This document shows positions 32,694-41,557 of a stretch of 64,000 nucleotides of DNA, piece after piece; the first letter of the stretch is position 1, and every line of letters starts with the position of its first letter. The stretch comes from Variovorax jilinensis (GTDB taxonomy: Bacteria > Pseudomonadota > Gammaproteobacteria > Burkholderiales > Burkholderiaceae_C), in NCBI RefSeq assembly GCF_030316885.1, contig NZ_JASZYQ010000007.1:124001-188000 (forward strand). Reading direction: 5' to 3'. The position numbers and the translations under genes are program-made. A model generated the notes under the pieces. That model did no database searches. It saw nothing but the letters and a program-made list of their open reading frames with translations, and was not told the origin of the DNA.

Positions 32694-33826
32694 CGCTGTC
32701 CTTGTTCCCTGAGGGTTGGTTCCTTCGCTTTCCAGCGCTGCAGTGCGGCTTCGGCGGTGGAAGCCGCCACCGACGGCGCGGCCACCGCGCTGGTCGGCGT
32801 GCGCGAGAAGCGAGGTGCAGGCGCGGGATGCACCACGCCCTCGATCTCCACGAAGTTGCCGCGCGCCAGATTGTGCGGATGCACCATCGCTTCGCTGAGC
32901 GTGAGTACCGGAGAAACACAGGCGTCGCTGTCTGCAAAGACTGCTTCCCATTCGGAACGGGGGCGAGACTTGAACGCCGACGCGATCGCTGCTCGCAGTT
33001 CGGGCCAGCGTGATTCGTCGTGCTGCGCTGCGTTCCAGCTTTCGTCGAGGCCGAGGCGGTCGGTGAAGAGCGAGAAGAACTGGGGTTCGATGGCACCGAC
33101 GCCGACGTGCTGTGCGTCTGCAGTGGCATAGACGCCGTACCAGGGCGCACCGCCGTCCAGCATGTTGCCTTCACGCTCTTCGGTGAAGCGCCCGCGCTGC
33201 TGCTGGGCGATGAAGTGCGTCATCAGCTGAATCACACCGTCGGTGATGGCCGAGTCCACGACCTGTCCCTTGCCCGAACGACTGGTCTCATGCACGGCCG
33301 CCAGCACACCGAGCGCCAGGTACAGGCTGCCGCCCGCGTAGTCGCCCACGAGGTTGAGGGGCGGGGTGGGCCGATCCTTAGGACCGATCGCTGCGAGCGC
33401 CCCGGTCAGGGCGATGTAGTTGATGTCGTGGCCGGCGGTCTTCGCCAGTGGCCCTTCCTGGCCCCACCCGGTCATGCGACCGTAGACCAGCCTCGGATTT
33501 CTGGCCATCACGACCTCGGGCCCCAGTCCCAGGCGCTCCATGACACCCGGCCGGAAGCCCTCGACGAGCACATCGGCCGCGTCGAGCAGGGCAAGTACCT
33601 GCTCCTTGTCTGCGGGGGCCTTGAGATCGGCGGCCACCACCGTGCGACCACGGTTGACGATCTGCAAGGGGTCTGACGTGCGCGCACCGGGCCGATCGAC
33701 CAGCACGACGTCGGCGCCCATGTCGGCAAGCAGCATGCATGCAAAGGGCGCCGGCCCGAGGCCGGCGAACTCGACCACCCGCAGGCCTGCGAGCGGGCCC
33801 CGCGCCACGAAGGCGTTCGAGTTCAT
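32690..33826 (-). CDS. Alpha-methylacyl-CoA racemase-like CaiB/BaiF protein
   Basis: 378 residues from the ATG at 33826, which shares one base with the binding-protein stop (TGATG). Racemase-branch marks: LRVVEFAGLGPAPFACMLLA, GRTVVAADLKAPADK, AGHDINYIALTGAL and NLVGDYAGGSLYLALGVL. It is a close paralogue of 10276-11379. With the thiolase/DUF35 pair behind it, it could set the C2 configuration of a branched acyl-CoA before cleavage. A CoA-transferase activity remains possible. Confidence 0.88.
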   Translation of the reverse strand: MNSNAFVARGPLAGLRVVEFAGLGPAPFACMLLADMGADVVLVDRPGARTSDPLQIVNRGRTVVAADLKAPADKEQVLALLDAADVLVEGFRPGVMERLGLGPEVVMARNPRLVYGRMTGWGQEGPLAKTAGHDINYIALTGALAAIGPKDRPTPPLNLVGDYAGGSLYLALGVLAAVHETSRSGKGQVVDSAITDGVIQLMTHFIAQQQRGRFTEEREGNMLDGGAPWYGVYATADAQHVGVGAIEPQFFSLFTDRLGLDESWNAAQHDESRWPELRAAIASAFKSRPRSEWEAVFADSDACVSPVLTLSEAMVHPHNLARGNFVEIEGVVHPAPAPRFSRTPTSAVAAPSVAASTAEAALQRWKAKEPTLREQGQR

Positions 33827-34803
33827 CAATCCAAGCGGATGTTCGCGCGCTGGGCCACCGGCCCCCACTGCGCCATCTCGTCGCGGATCATGCGGCCCAT
33901 CTCTTCGGGCGTGCTGCTGCGGGCTTCGATGTTTCGATCAGCGAACATCTTCTTGACCTCCGGCTGGGCGACGGCATGCACGACCGCTTCGTGCAGCTTC
34001 GCGGCCACTGCGTCCGGCACGCCGCTGGGTGCCAGCACGCCGAACCAGGCGACGCTGCGGAAGCCGGGCACCTCCTCGGCGATGGCCGGCAGGCCTGCCA
34101 CCGTCGCAGTGCGCTGCGGAGTGCCCACCGCGATGTACCGCACCTTGCCGGCCTGCACCATCGCCTGGCCGTCGAGGCCGGTCACGAAGGCCGCCTGCAG
34201 TTGGCCGCCGCCAAAGGCCGTCATCATGGGCGCGCCTCCGTTGTAGGGCACGTGAAGCATCTGGAGGCTGGCCAGGCCATTGAAGTATTCGCCCGTCAGG
34301 TGCGACAGCGAGCCGTTGCCCACCGAGCCGAAGTTCCATGCGTTCCCGGACTTCTTCGCCGCAGCGAGAAACTCCTTCAGATTCTTCGCGGGGCTGTCGG
34401 CGGCGATGGCCAGGATCATTGGCGTGATGGCGACGGTGGAGATCGGACGCAGATCCTTCAAGGCGTCGTACGGCGTCTTCTTCAGCAGCGGCAAAATCGC
34501 ATTCGGGCCCGAGTTTCCGAAAACCAGCGTGTAGCCGTCGGCGGGTGCCTTGGCGACGAAGTCCGTGCCGATGGAGCCACCCGCGCCGACCTTGTTCTCG
34601 ACGATGACCGGCTGCTTGAGGAAGTCCGACATGGGCTGCTGGATCGCCCGTGCCAACTGGTCCGTGCTTCCGCCCGCGGCGTAGGGCACCACGATGCGGA
34701 TCGGCTTCGAAGGAAACTTGTCCTGGGCCGAGACGAGCGGTGCGACAGCGGCAAGCGAAAAAAGGAGGCCCGTGGTCAGGGCGGCGCGACGAGAGTGGGG
34801 CAT
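33826..34803 (-). CDS. Bug/TctC-type periplasmic substrate-binding protein
   Basis: 325 residues, signal peptide from MPHSRRAALTTGLLFSLAAV to about VSAQ. Motifs: FPSKPIRIVVPYAAGGSTDQ, VIVENKVGAGGSIGTDFVAK, DGYTLVFGNSGPNAI. It is strikingly like the protein at 58117-59094: identical length and a shared GGSTDQLARAIQQPMSD ligand-loop region. Both lie next to phthalate-type Rieske oxygenase gene sets, suggesting related ligands. First gene of the minus-strand operon ending in the nitroreductase; the ATGGT-N3-ACCAT site at 34840 is 37 bases upstream. Confidence 0.92.
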   Translation of the reverse strand: MPHSRRAALTTGLLFSLAAVAPLVSAQDKFPSKPIRIVVPYAAGGSTDQLARAIQQPMSDFLKQPVIVENKVGAGGSIGTDFVAKAPADGYTLVFGNSGPNAILPLLKKTPYDALKDLRPISTVAITPMILAIAADSPAKNLKEFLAAAKKSGNAWNFGSVGNGSLSHLTGEYFNGLASLQMLHVPYNGGAPMMTAFGGGQLQAAFVTGLDGQAMVQAGKVRYIAVGTPQRTATVAGLPAIAEEVPGFRSVAWFGVLAPSGVPDAVAAKLHEAVVHAVAQPEVKKMFADRNIEARSSTPEEMGRMIRDEMAQWGPVAQRANIRLD

Positions 34804-34839
34804 GTTGTCTCCGGATGGAGCGGTTTTAATGAGTCATCA

Positions 34840-34852
34840 ATGGTAGAACCAT
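34840..34852. promoter_or_regulatory. Putative FadR-type operator before the binding-protein operon
   Basis: ATGGTAGAACCAT is a perfect inverted repeat (ATGGT-AGA-ACCAT) in the 61-base gap between the binding protein start (34803) and the hemerythrin stop. It matches the 36294 site in 12 of 13 positions, so both are probably read by the same regulator, best candidate 40692-41447. Confidence 0.55.
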
Positions 34853-34864
34853 ACTAACAATGAG

Positions 34865-35281
34865 TCAATGCGTGGCGACCCCTCGATGAAAGACCAGCGG
34901 CTTGGCGCCCAGCCGCTGCTTGCAGATCCACGTGGCCAGCGCCGAGTCCAGGTGCGTCGCATGGGCTGGAAACCATTCGCCCAAGGCCCGGATGAACGAC
35001 CGACCAATCACGAAATTCCCCGCGGCGACCAGCGGGCGCACCTCGCTCGCCGAGCGCAGGACTGCAGCATGTTCGGCCGCATGGCAATCGCGAGGCGGAA
35101 AGTCTCCGCCCGACATCCAGTTGTCTTCCATCGCGAAATGGCTTTCGAGATGAACGATCAATGCATCCAAGGTGCAAAGGAGTTCCTGGTCGCTGCAGAC
35201 ACCGGCAGTAGACAGGAGTTCTTCGAATTCGGCATGCACGTCGTCCATTTCTGCATGGCCGAGCACGATCGGTTGGTTCAT
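34865..35281 (-). CDS. Hemerythrin-like di-iron protein
   Basis: 138 residues, the size of single-domain bacteriohemerythrins. Putative iron ligands follow the four-helix pattern: GHAEMDDVHAEFEELL, HLESHFAMEDNWM, CHAAEHAAVLR and WFPAHATHLDSAL. Bacterial hemerythrins bind O2 reversibly and can store or deliver it, or sense it. It follows the oxygenase reductase by 13 bases in a two-gene operon, an unusual companion which suggests oxygen supply or protection for the Rieske system. It has no fused sensory domain. Confidence 0.85.
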   Translation of the reverse strand: MNQPIVLGHAEMDDVHAEFEELLSTAGVCSDQELLCTLDALIVHLESHFAMEDNWMSGGDFPPRDCHAAEHAAVLRSASEVRPLVAAGNFVIGRSFIRALGEWFPAHATHLDSALATWICKQRLGAKPLVFHRGVATH

Positions 35282-35294
35282 GTATCGCCTCGCT

Positions 35295-36257
35295 TCAAAG
35301 GTCCAGGACCAGGTTGCCCGATCGGGCGCCGGAGCAGCAGATCAGCATGGCGCTGTTAGAGGCCTGCTCGTCCTGCGTGAGGAAACAATCCCGGTGGTCC
35401 ACGTCGCCCGAGATGACCTTCGTGTAGCACGAACCGCAGACGCCCTGGCCGCAGGAATACGGCATGTCCATGCCTGCCGCCAGCAGCACGTCGAGGATCG
35501 TCTTGCCACTCGGCACGGTGTGACGCTGGCCGGTGCTGGCCAGTTCCACCGTGTAGCCGCCCTCGGTGGCCAGCGGCTGGGCGGCGGCGAAGCGTTCGTA
35601 GTGCACTGTCTCGGACGAACGATTCTTTGCCGCATCCAGGAAGTCGTCGACCATGCGAGCAGGACCACAGCAATACAGGTGCGCAGCCGGTGATCCTTCC
35701 AATGCGCGAACCACCTGACTCACGTCCATGCGCGGCGTCGATCCGTCGGAGAAGTGGAAGAAGACCTGCCCGCCGCCTCCCGCCAGTTCCATCAATCGAT
35801 CGTGGAATGCCATGCGTGAAGGCGCCGGGGCTGCGTAGTGAAGCTGCCAAGGATGTCCCAGTTCGGCGAGCCGCTCGATCATCGGCAACAGCGGCGTGAT
35901 GCCGATCCCGCCGGCCAAGAAGCAACTCAGTTCCGACTGCTCCACCAGCGTGAAGTCACCCTTCGGAACACTGATTTCCAGGGCGGCCCCCACGACGGCC
36001 TTGTCGTGCAGACACGCAGAGCCTCCGCGTCCCTGCGCTTCGCGCTTGACGGCGATGAGATAGGCGCAACGGTCCACTGCGCGCCTCACGAGCGAGTAGC
36101 TCCTGAGCTGTCCTTCGGGCATCTGGACATCGACATGGGCCCCGGGCATGAAGTCGGGCAAAGGTTCACCGCCGGCCGAGGCCAGTTCCAGGCAGACCAC
36201 TTCTGCTGTCTCCATTCTTCGGTCTCGAACGACCACGGGGAATTTGATCGGGTTCAT
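35295..36257 (-). CDS. Oxygenase reductase, FMN-NAD(P)-[2Fe-2S] type (VanB/phthalate dioxygenase reductase-like)
   Basis: 320 residues. The order of domains is that of class IA reductases: FMN site (LRSYSLVRR), NAD domain (FLAGGIGITPLLPMIE, LYCCGPARMVDDF) and C-terminal plant-type ferredoxin (YSCGQGVCGSCYTKVISG with a later ICCSGA Cys), giving C-x4-C-x2-C plus one. It should pass electrons from NAD(P)H to the divergently encoded Rieske oxygenase at 36323. The ATG is 37 bases from the palindrome at 36294. Confidence 0.92.
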   Translation of the reverse strand: MNPIKFPVVVRDRRMETAEVVCLELASAGGEPLPDFMPGAHVDVQMPEGQLRSYSLVRRAVDRCAYLIAVKREAQGRGGSACLHDKAVVGAALEISVPKGDFTLVEQSELSCFLAGGIGITPLLPMIERLAELGHPWQLHYAAPAPSRMAFHDRLMELAGGGGQVFFHFSDGSTPRMDVSQVVRALEGSPAAHLYCCGPARMVDDFLDAAKNRSSETVHYERFAAAQPLATEGGYTVELASTGQRHTVPSGKTILDVLLAAGMDMPYSCGQGVCGSCYTKVISGDVDHRDCFLTQDEQASNSAMLICCSGARSGNLVLDL

Positions 36258-36293
36258 GTAGACAGCGTATCACGAATCTGCTAAATTCTATCA

Positions 36294-36306
36294 ATGGTTG
36301 AACCAT
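36294..36306. promoter_or_regulatory. Putative FadR-type operator in the oxygenase/reductase divergent promoter
   Basis: ATGGTTGAACCAT (perfect ATGGT-TGA-ACCAT, extended to 15 bases by A and T) in the 65-base gap between the reductase and the Rieske oxygenase. One site could repress both directions. The minus-strand reading at 41434-41448 over the start of the regulator gene matches it in 12 of 15 positions. Confidence 0.6.
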
Positions 36307-36322
36307 TAATAAGGATAACGCG

Positions 36323-37639
36323 ATGCTGAAAACCGAAGACAACGAACTGCTGGTGCGCGTCGGCCCGCAGACGGCCATGGGCGATCTGATGCGCATGTAC
36401 TGGCTTCCTTTCCTGCTTTCGGACGACGTTCCGGTGGATGGTCAGCCGTACCGGGTCCGCCTGCTGGGCGAAGACCTGGTGGCGTTTCGCGACAGCGAGG
36501 GGCGCGTAGGCCTGGTCGACCAGGCCTGCCCTCACCGTGGTGCCCCGCTCGTGTTCGCGCGCAACGAAGAAGGCGGCCTGCGCTGCGTCTATCACGGCTG
36601 GAAGTTCTCGGTCGATGGCCGCTGTCAGGACATGCCCGCCGAGCCGGCAAACACACCGATGCTCAATCGGGTCCGGGTGAAGGCCTACCCCGTTCGCGAA
36701 CGCAACGGCATGCTCTGGACCTACATGGGCCCCGACGAGAACCCGCCGGAACTGCCCAGCATGGAATGGAACATGGTCCCTCAGGAGAACGTGCATGTGT
36801 CCATGCGCATCCAGGACTGCAACTGGCTTCAGGCGCTCGAGGGCGAGATCGATTCGGCACACGCGGCCATCCTGCACGGGCGCGTCGACGCGGGCGGCAG
36901 CATCGACCAATGGAAACAGGCAGCGGATCTGACGCCGAAGTTCGAAGTCGTGCAGCACGATGGCGGCCTGCATGTCGCGTCGCGGCGAAAGCTGGGCGAA
37001 GACCACAACTACATCCGCGTCAACCAGTTCCTGATGCCGTTCTGGACCCTCGTGCCTCCCTTCTCGCAGTATCCCGAGCTGAGCGGCCATGCCTGGGTGC
37101 CGATCGACGACGAGCACACGCTGTGCATCATGTTCTCGTACCATCCCGCGCAGCCCTTCTACGAGAAGACACGCAAGCTTTTCAAGAGCGGCTACAAGGA
37201 CCGGGAAACCGGTCACGCATCCGAGGCATCGTTCGCCGAACCGCGCCCCGTGACCCATCCGTACCACACGTACTGGAGCAGGTACAACCGCGACAACGCC
37301 TACGGCTATGCGCCGGAGCTGGCCAAGACCTACAACGCCGGAATGCCCGGACTGTGGCTGCAGGACGCGGCCTGCCAATCCGGCGTCTCGCCCATCTACG
37401 ACCGCAGCAAGGAAAACCTGGGCCTGAGCGACAGCGGCGTTGCGAGAACCCGTCGCGTGCTGCTGGAGGCGGTCAAGCGCCTGCGCGCCGAAGGCGTGCG
37501 TCCGCCATCGGTCCAGGACGCATCGAAGTTCCTCGTCCGCGCGATCTCCATCACGGTGCCCGAAGGAGCGGACTGGATGGCTGCAGGCAGCGAATTCATG
37601 CGAGCCGAGCCCGGCAAGGACTTCGGCTACGCGCCGTGA
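36323..37639 (+). CDS. Rieske non-haem iron oxygenase, alpha subunit (phthalate 4,5-dioxygenase type)
   Basis: 438 residues. The Rieske cluster ligands are C69-x-H71 and C88-x2-H91 (QACPHRGAP, RCVYHGWKF); the mononuclear iron site follows as D177-x2-H180-x4-H185 in GEIDSAHAAILHG. The overall layout, MGDLMRMYWLPFLLSDDVPV at the start and a long C-terminus, is that of the phthalate dioxygenase group, which hydroxylates or demethylates aromatic and related acids. It starts the operon Rieske - CoA-transferase - flavoprotein. AAGGA is seen about 10 bases before the ATG. Confidence 0.93.
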   Translation: MLKTEDNELLVRVGPQTAMGDLMRMYWLPFLLSDDVPVDGQPYRVRLLGEDLVAFRDSEGRVGLVDQACPHRGAPLVFARNEEGGLRCVYHGWKFSVDGRCQDMPAEPANTPMLNRVRVKAYPVRERNGMLWTYMGPDENPPELPSMEWNMVPQENVHVSMRIQDCNWLQALEGEIDSAHAAILHGRVDAGGSIDQWKQAADLTPKFEVVQHDGGLHVASRRKLGEDHNYIRVNQFLMPFWTLVPPFSQYPELSGHAWVPIDDEHTLCIMFSYHPAQPFYEKTRKLFKSGYKDRETGHASEASFAEPRPVTHPYHTYWSRYNRDNAYGYAPELAKTYNAGMPGLWLQDAACQSGVSPIYDRSKENLGLSDSGVARTRRVLLEAVKRLRAEGVRPPSVQDASKFLVRAISITVPEGADWMAAGSEFMRAEPGKDFGYAP

Positions 37640-37655
37640 ACCACATCCAGCATTC

Positions 37656-38966
37656 ATGACCACCTCCATTCAGCCCACACTCGCCCAACGCGCGGCGGAA
37701 TTCCCGGCCCACGTCGCTCGACCCGCGCAGGCGCCGACGGCCCTGCAGGGCATCCGCGTGGTCGACTTCACCCACTTCATCGCCGGGCCGCTGGCGACGA
37801 TGTTCCTCGCCGACATGGGCGCCGATGTGGTGAAGATCGAGCCGCCCGAGCGCGGCGACGAGCTCCGCTACTACCCGCCCGCAGTCCCGGGGCTGGAAGC
37901 CCAGGGCGGCCCATTCCTCTGGAGCAATCGCAACAAGCGCAGCGTTGCCATCGACCTCAAGGCTCCCGCGGGAATCGAGGTCGTACGGAGCCTGATTGCA
38001 GGCGCCGACGTGGTCGTCGAGAACTTCTCGACCGGCGTCATGGCGCGGTTCGGCCTCGACTACGAGGCCTGCCGAGAGCTCAATCCCAAGCTGATCTACT
38101 GCTCCGTCTCGGCCTACGGCCGCGAAGGTCCGTTCTCCGACCGCCTCGGCTTCGACCCCGTGGTCCAGGCGGAGAGCGGCTTCGTCTCCATGAACGGATA
38201 CCCGGACCGCATGGGTGTTCGCGCCTCGTCAGCCGTCATGGACATCAGCACCGCGATGATGGTTTCCAACGCGATCCTGGGCGCCCTCTTCGCACGCGAG
38301 CGGCAAGGCGAAGGCCAGTTCGTCGAGGTGGCCCTGTTCGACACCGGCCTGCTGATGACGGGGTGGGCCACCATGCAGCATCTTGTCTCCGGCAAGGAGC
38401 CTGAGCGCAATGGCAACACGAGCCCCGACACCTGCCCCTCGGGTGTCTTCGAGGCCTCCGACAAGCCCTTCTACATCAACTGCGGCAACGACAAGATCTT
38501 CCAGAGGCTGGTCGGACAGGTCCTCGAACGGCCCGACCTGGCGGGCGACGAGACGCTGATGAACCGCAACGGCCGCATCGCCCGGCGCGACTTCCTGTTT
38601 CAGGAACTCGGCGAGGCTTTTCGACAGCACCCTTGGCCGCACTGGCAAGCCCGGATGCGCGAGGCGCAGATCCCGTGCGGCGAGGTTCGCACCGTGGGAG
38701 AAGCGATGCGCTCGGCCGAAGCCGAGGCGCGTCGCGTGGTGACGCACATCCCCCATCCCACGCTGGGCCAGATTCCGAACATCGCCTCGCCGATCCGCTA
38801 CGCGCGCACACCGATGGTCGATCCGACACCTGCGCCGAGCATCGGGCAGGACACCGAGGCGGTGCTGCGCGAGGTTCTGGGCTGGAGTCCTGACAAGGTG
38901 GCAGACATGGCACGCTCGGGAGCGTTCGGGCGGCGAGTTGCTGCACCAACGGTTGGATCCGCATGA
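37656..38966 (+). CDS. CaiB/BaiF (class III) CoA-transferase
   Basis: 436 residues from the ATG at 37656; the N-terminus is about 30 residues longer than in the other transferases. Motifs: LQGIRVVDFTHFIAGPLATM, ADMGADVVKIEPPERGDELR, FLWSNRNKRSVAIDLKAPAG, VVENFSTGVMARFGL, SVSAYGREGPFSD and the Asp in SAVMDISTAMM. It may load CoA on the product of the neighbouring oxygenase. The stop overlaps an unused ATG; the next gene in frame starts 8 bases on. Confidence 0.9.
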   Translation: MTTSIQPTLAQRAAEFPAHVARPAQAPTALQGIRVVDFTHFIAGPLATMFLADMGADVVKIEPPERGDELRYYPPAVPGLEAQGGPFLWSNRNKRSVAIDLKAPAGIEVVRSLIAGADVVVENFSTGVMARFGLDYEACRELNPKLIYCSVSAYGREGPFSDRLGFDPVVQAESGFVSMNGYPDRMGVRASSAVMDISTAMMVSNAILGALFARERQGEGQFVEVALFDTGLLMTGWATMQHLVSGKEPERNGNTSPDTCPSGVFEASDKPFYINCGNDKIFQRLVGQVLERPDLAGDETLMNRNGRIARRDFLFQELGEAFRQHPWPHWQARMREAQIPCGEVRTVGEAMRSAEAEARRVVTHIPHPTLGQIPNIASPIRYARTPMVDPTPAPSIGQDTEAVLREVLGWSPDKVADMARSGAFGRRVAAPTVGSA

Positions 38967-38973
38967 CGCCGAC

Positions 38974-40695
38974 ATGGCGGTGTTGAAGGCGGATCGTCCT
39001 GACGAGTGTCATAACGACCTCGTCGTGGTCGGCGCCGGCGCAGCAGGCATGACCGCAGCGCTGGTTGCCGCGCTGCATGGCTTGAAGGTGACACTGCTCG
39101 AGGCCACCGAGCAGGTGGGCGGCACCACCTCCACATCGGCCGGCACACTCTGGATCCCGGGCAGCAGTCACGGCACGCGCGCCGGTCATGGCGACAGTCT
39201 CGACGAGGCGCGGACCTACCTCGATGCGTTGATCGGTCCGGACGATCCGCAAGGCTTGCGGACGGCCTACCTGTCTTGCGCAGCGGAGGCTATCGACTAT
39301 CTCGAAGCGAACTCGAGCGTGGAGTTTCGATCCGCGGGCACTCATCCTGACTATCTCGAACTGCCCGGTGCTGCCATGGCCGGCAGAGCGATCTCTCCGG
39401 TGGAATTCGATGGCCGACGGCTAGGCAACGCATTCTTTCGCGTGCGGCCGCCAATGCCGCATTTCATGGTTCTTGGCGGCATGATGGTCGGCAAGGCGGA
39501 CATCAGCGCATTGCTCGGGCGCTTTCGCTCCACGGGCAAGCTTCTTCACACTGCGCGCCTGCTCAGCCGCTACGCCCTCGACCGCCTCAGGGGCTACCGC
39601 CGCGGCACACGCCTGGTGATGGGCAACGCGCTGGTGGCGCGCCTGCTCATGAGCCTGCAGCAAGCGGGGGTGACCGTGTTGTATGGCATGCGTTGCGAGA
39701 GCCTTGTCCACGAGGCCGGACGCGTCTCAGGTGCCCGGATCCGGAGGGGAGAGTCCGGCGAGAGCCGGGTCATCGGCTCGACGGCCGGCGTTGTGCTGTG
39801 CACGGGCGGCGTGGGACACTCCAGCGAATTGCGGCGAGCGTTCGGCACCGATGTCCTGCAATCGCGCTCCCTGTCCTTCGAGGGCAATCGGGGCGAAGGA
39901 ATCACGGCCGCGCTCGCCGTGGGCGCAGCGCTCGAGCGCAGTACGCCCGATTTCCTGTGGCAACCCGTGTCGCTGGTGCCCGAGCGGGCCGGGCGCCAAT
40001 CGCTCTACCCTCACCTGTTCCTGGACCGCGCCAAGCCCGGCCTGCTCGCGGTCGATCGCGCCGGCCGGCGCTTCGTCAACGAAGGCGCGTCGTATCACCA
40101 CTTCGTCGAAGCCATGCGGCTGGCAAGCGAAAAGGTGCAAGGCCCGGCGCCCGCCTATCTCATCTGCAACGTCGCCTTCGTGAAACAGTACGGCCTGGGC
40201 GCCATCCATCCGGGCAAAACGGACCTGGGCACCTGGGTGGAGCGCGGCTATGTCGCTGTCGCCGACACATTTGAAGCCCTGGCCCGCAAATTGGGCATCG
40301 AAGCCGAAGGGCTCGAGTCAAGCGTCAGGCAGATGAACGAAGCCGCCGTCCAGGGTGGTGACGTCGTGTTCGGCAAGGGCAGTACGGCGGTGAGTCGCTT
40401 CAACGGCGATCCGGACCAGGTGCCCAATCCTTGCCTGGCGCCCTTGATCGAAGGTCCCTATGTCGGTCTCGAGATCTGGCCTGGCGAGTCAGCGAGCAGT
40501 TCGGGCATTTCGACGACAGCGGATGGTGAGGTGCTCACCGCTTCGGGGCTCGTCGTCCCCGGGCTCTACGCGTGCGGGAACGACATGGCATCGATCTGGC
40601 GGGGTACCTATCCCGGGCCCGGCGCTACGCTGGGGCCGGCGATGGTGTTCGCCTACCGACTGGTGCGAGGCATCGTTGCGAAGCGTCAGCGCTAA
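38974..40695 (+). CDS. FAD-dependent dehydrogenase, fumarate reductase/3-ketosteroid-dehydrogenase-like
   Basis: 573 residues from ATG 38974 (a TTG at 38938 in the same frame is the other option). N-terminal FAD motif DLVVVGAGAAGMTAALVAAL, then EATEQVGGTTSTSAGTLWIP typical of the FAD_binding_2 group, VVLCTGGVGHSSELRRAFG, and a C-terminal ATLGPAMVFAYRLVRG with an YACGNDMASIWRGTYPGPG segment as in KstD-like enzymes. It probably dehydrogenates or reduces an alicyclic ketone or acyl intermediate. It closes the Rieske - CoA-transferase operon; its stop overlaps that of the convergent regulator. Confidence 0.85.
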   Translation: MAVLKADRPDECHNDLVVVGAGAAGMTAALVAALHGLKVTLLEATEQVGGTTSTSAGTLWIPGSSHGTRAGHGDSLDEARTYLDALIGPDDPQGLRTAYLSCAAEAIDYLEANSSVEFRSAGTHPDYLELPGAAMAGRAISPVEFDGRRLGNAFFRVRPPMPHFMVLGGMMVGKADISALLGRFRSTGKLLHTARLLSRYALDRLRGYRRGTRLVMGNALVARLLMSLQQAGVTVLYGMRCESLVHEAGRVSGARIRRGESGESRVIGSTAGVVLCTGGVGHSSELRRAFGTDVLQSRSLSFEGNRGEGITAALAVGAALERSTPDFLWQPVSLVPERAGRQSLYPHLFLDRAKPGLLAVDRAGRRFVNEGASYHHFVEAMRLASEKVQGPAPAYLICNVAFVKQYGLGAIHPGKTDLGTWVERGYVAVADTFEALARKLGIEAEGLESSVRQMNEAAVQGGDVVFGKGSTAVSRFNGDPDQVPNPCLAPLIEGPYVGLEIWPGESASSSGISTTADGEVLTASGLVVPGLYACGNDMASIWRGTYPGPGATLGPAMVFAYRLVRGIVAKRQR

Positions 40696-41447
40696 TCGGC
40701 ACCGTGTGAGGCCGCCAATCGGGCATCCCACTGGTCCATGTACTTCGTCTGCAACCTGGTCAGCGCCTTGGTCATCTCGGCGACGGCTGCGGTGGCGTCA
40801 CGAGCGCGCAGATGCTTCAAGAAGCGGCGGCGCGAAGGCAGGATGAACGAGTTGTCGCTCGGCCCGATCTGGGCGATGAAATGGGCGAAGACTTCGACGA
40901 TGCCTTCCATCGTGATCACGAGAATCGGATTGCGTGTGGCTTGGGCCAGGAGGACATGGAACTGGCGGTTGTGCCGGGCGCGCTCATCGAACTCGGAGGC
41001 CTTCGCCACGGCGTTGATGTTGCCCTCGAGCGCCGCGAAGTCCTCGTCCGTCGCTCGTTCGCACGCCACGCGCACGACGACTTCGGACAGCCATACCCTC
41101 GCCTCGGTGAGTTGCTCGGGCGTAATGGCGCCCAGGTGATAGAGGTCGCGCATTCCACTGACGATCACGCCGGAGCTTCCGAAACGCACGAAGGCGCCGC
41201 CGGTGGCGCCCTTCCGCATCTCGACGATGCCTGCATGTTCGAGCGCACGCAAGGCTTCACGAAGCGTGTTGCGACTCACGCCAAGTCGCGCCGAAAGGTC
41301 GCGCTCGGATGGCAGACGGTCACCGGGCTTGAGTCGCCCGCCCGCGATCATTTCCCTCACTTGAGCGGAGATTTCGTCGACGGCCCGGGTCGGTGCGATG
41401 GCAGAAAAATCCATGGGGAGAGAACCAGAGTTCATTGGCTCAATCAT
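40692..41447 (-). CDS. FadR-subfamily GntR transcriptional regulator
   Basis: 251 residues from ATG 41447; further ATGs at 41435 and 41414 are possible, and none has a strong ribosome site. The winged helix is LKPGDRLPSERDLSARLGVS with RNTLREALRALEHAGIVEM; the FCD domain starts near LTEARVWLSEVVVRVACERA. It is similar to the regulator at 9517-10275. A degenerate ATGGT-N3-ACCAT-type site (41434-41448) covers its first start codon, consistent with autoregulation and perhaps a later start. It probably controls the Rieske operon and the divergent reductase through 36294. Confidence 0.92.
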   Translation of the reverse strand: MIEPMNSGSLPMDFSAIAPTRAVDEISAQVREMIAGGRLKPGDRLPSERDLSARLGVSRNTLREALRALEHAGIVEMRKGATGGAFVRFGSSGVIVSGMRDLYHLGAITPEQLTEARVWLSEVVVRVACERATDEDFAALEGNINAVAKASEFDERARHNRQFHVLLAQATRNPILVITMEGIVEVFAHFIAQIGPSDNSFILPSRRRFLKHLRARDATAAVAEMTKALTRLQTKYMDQWDARLAASHGAD

Positions 41448-41448
41448 T
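41434..41448. promoter_or_regulatory. Degenerate FadR-type operator at the regulator's own start
   Basis: Read on the minus strand AATGATTGAGCCAAT agrees with the 36294 site (AATGGTTGAACCATT) in 12 of 15 positions. It overlaps the upstream-most ATG of the regulator gene. It is weaker than the other sites, as often seen for autoregulation. Confidence 0.35.
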
Positions 41449-41557
41449 CTACCCGAACGCTTCTTTTCGCAAATCCATCGCCATGCACTATCGGACTGTC
41501 CAAGAGACCGAAAAGATAGGTCCGCGCGAACCTAGGGAAATCGAGCACGCGAAAAAT

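Noticed and set aside
31491..33131. 546-codon plus-strand frame opposite the thiolase and racemase-like genes
   Set aside because: Antisense to conserved genes and without domain features.
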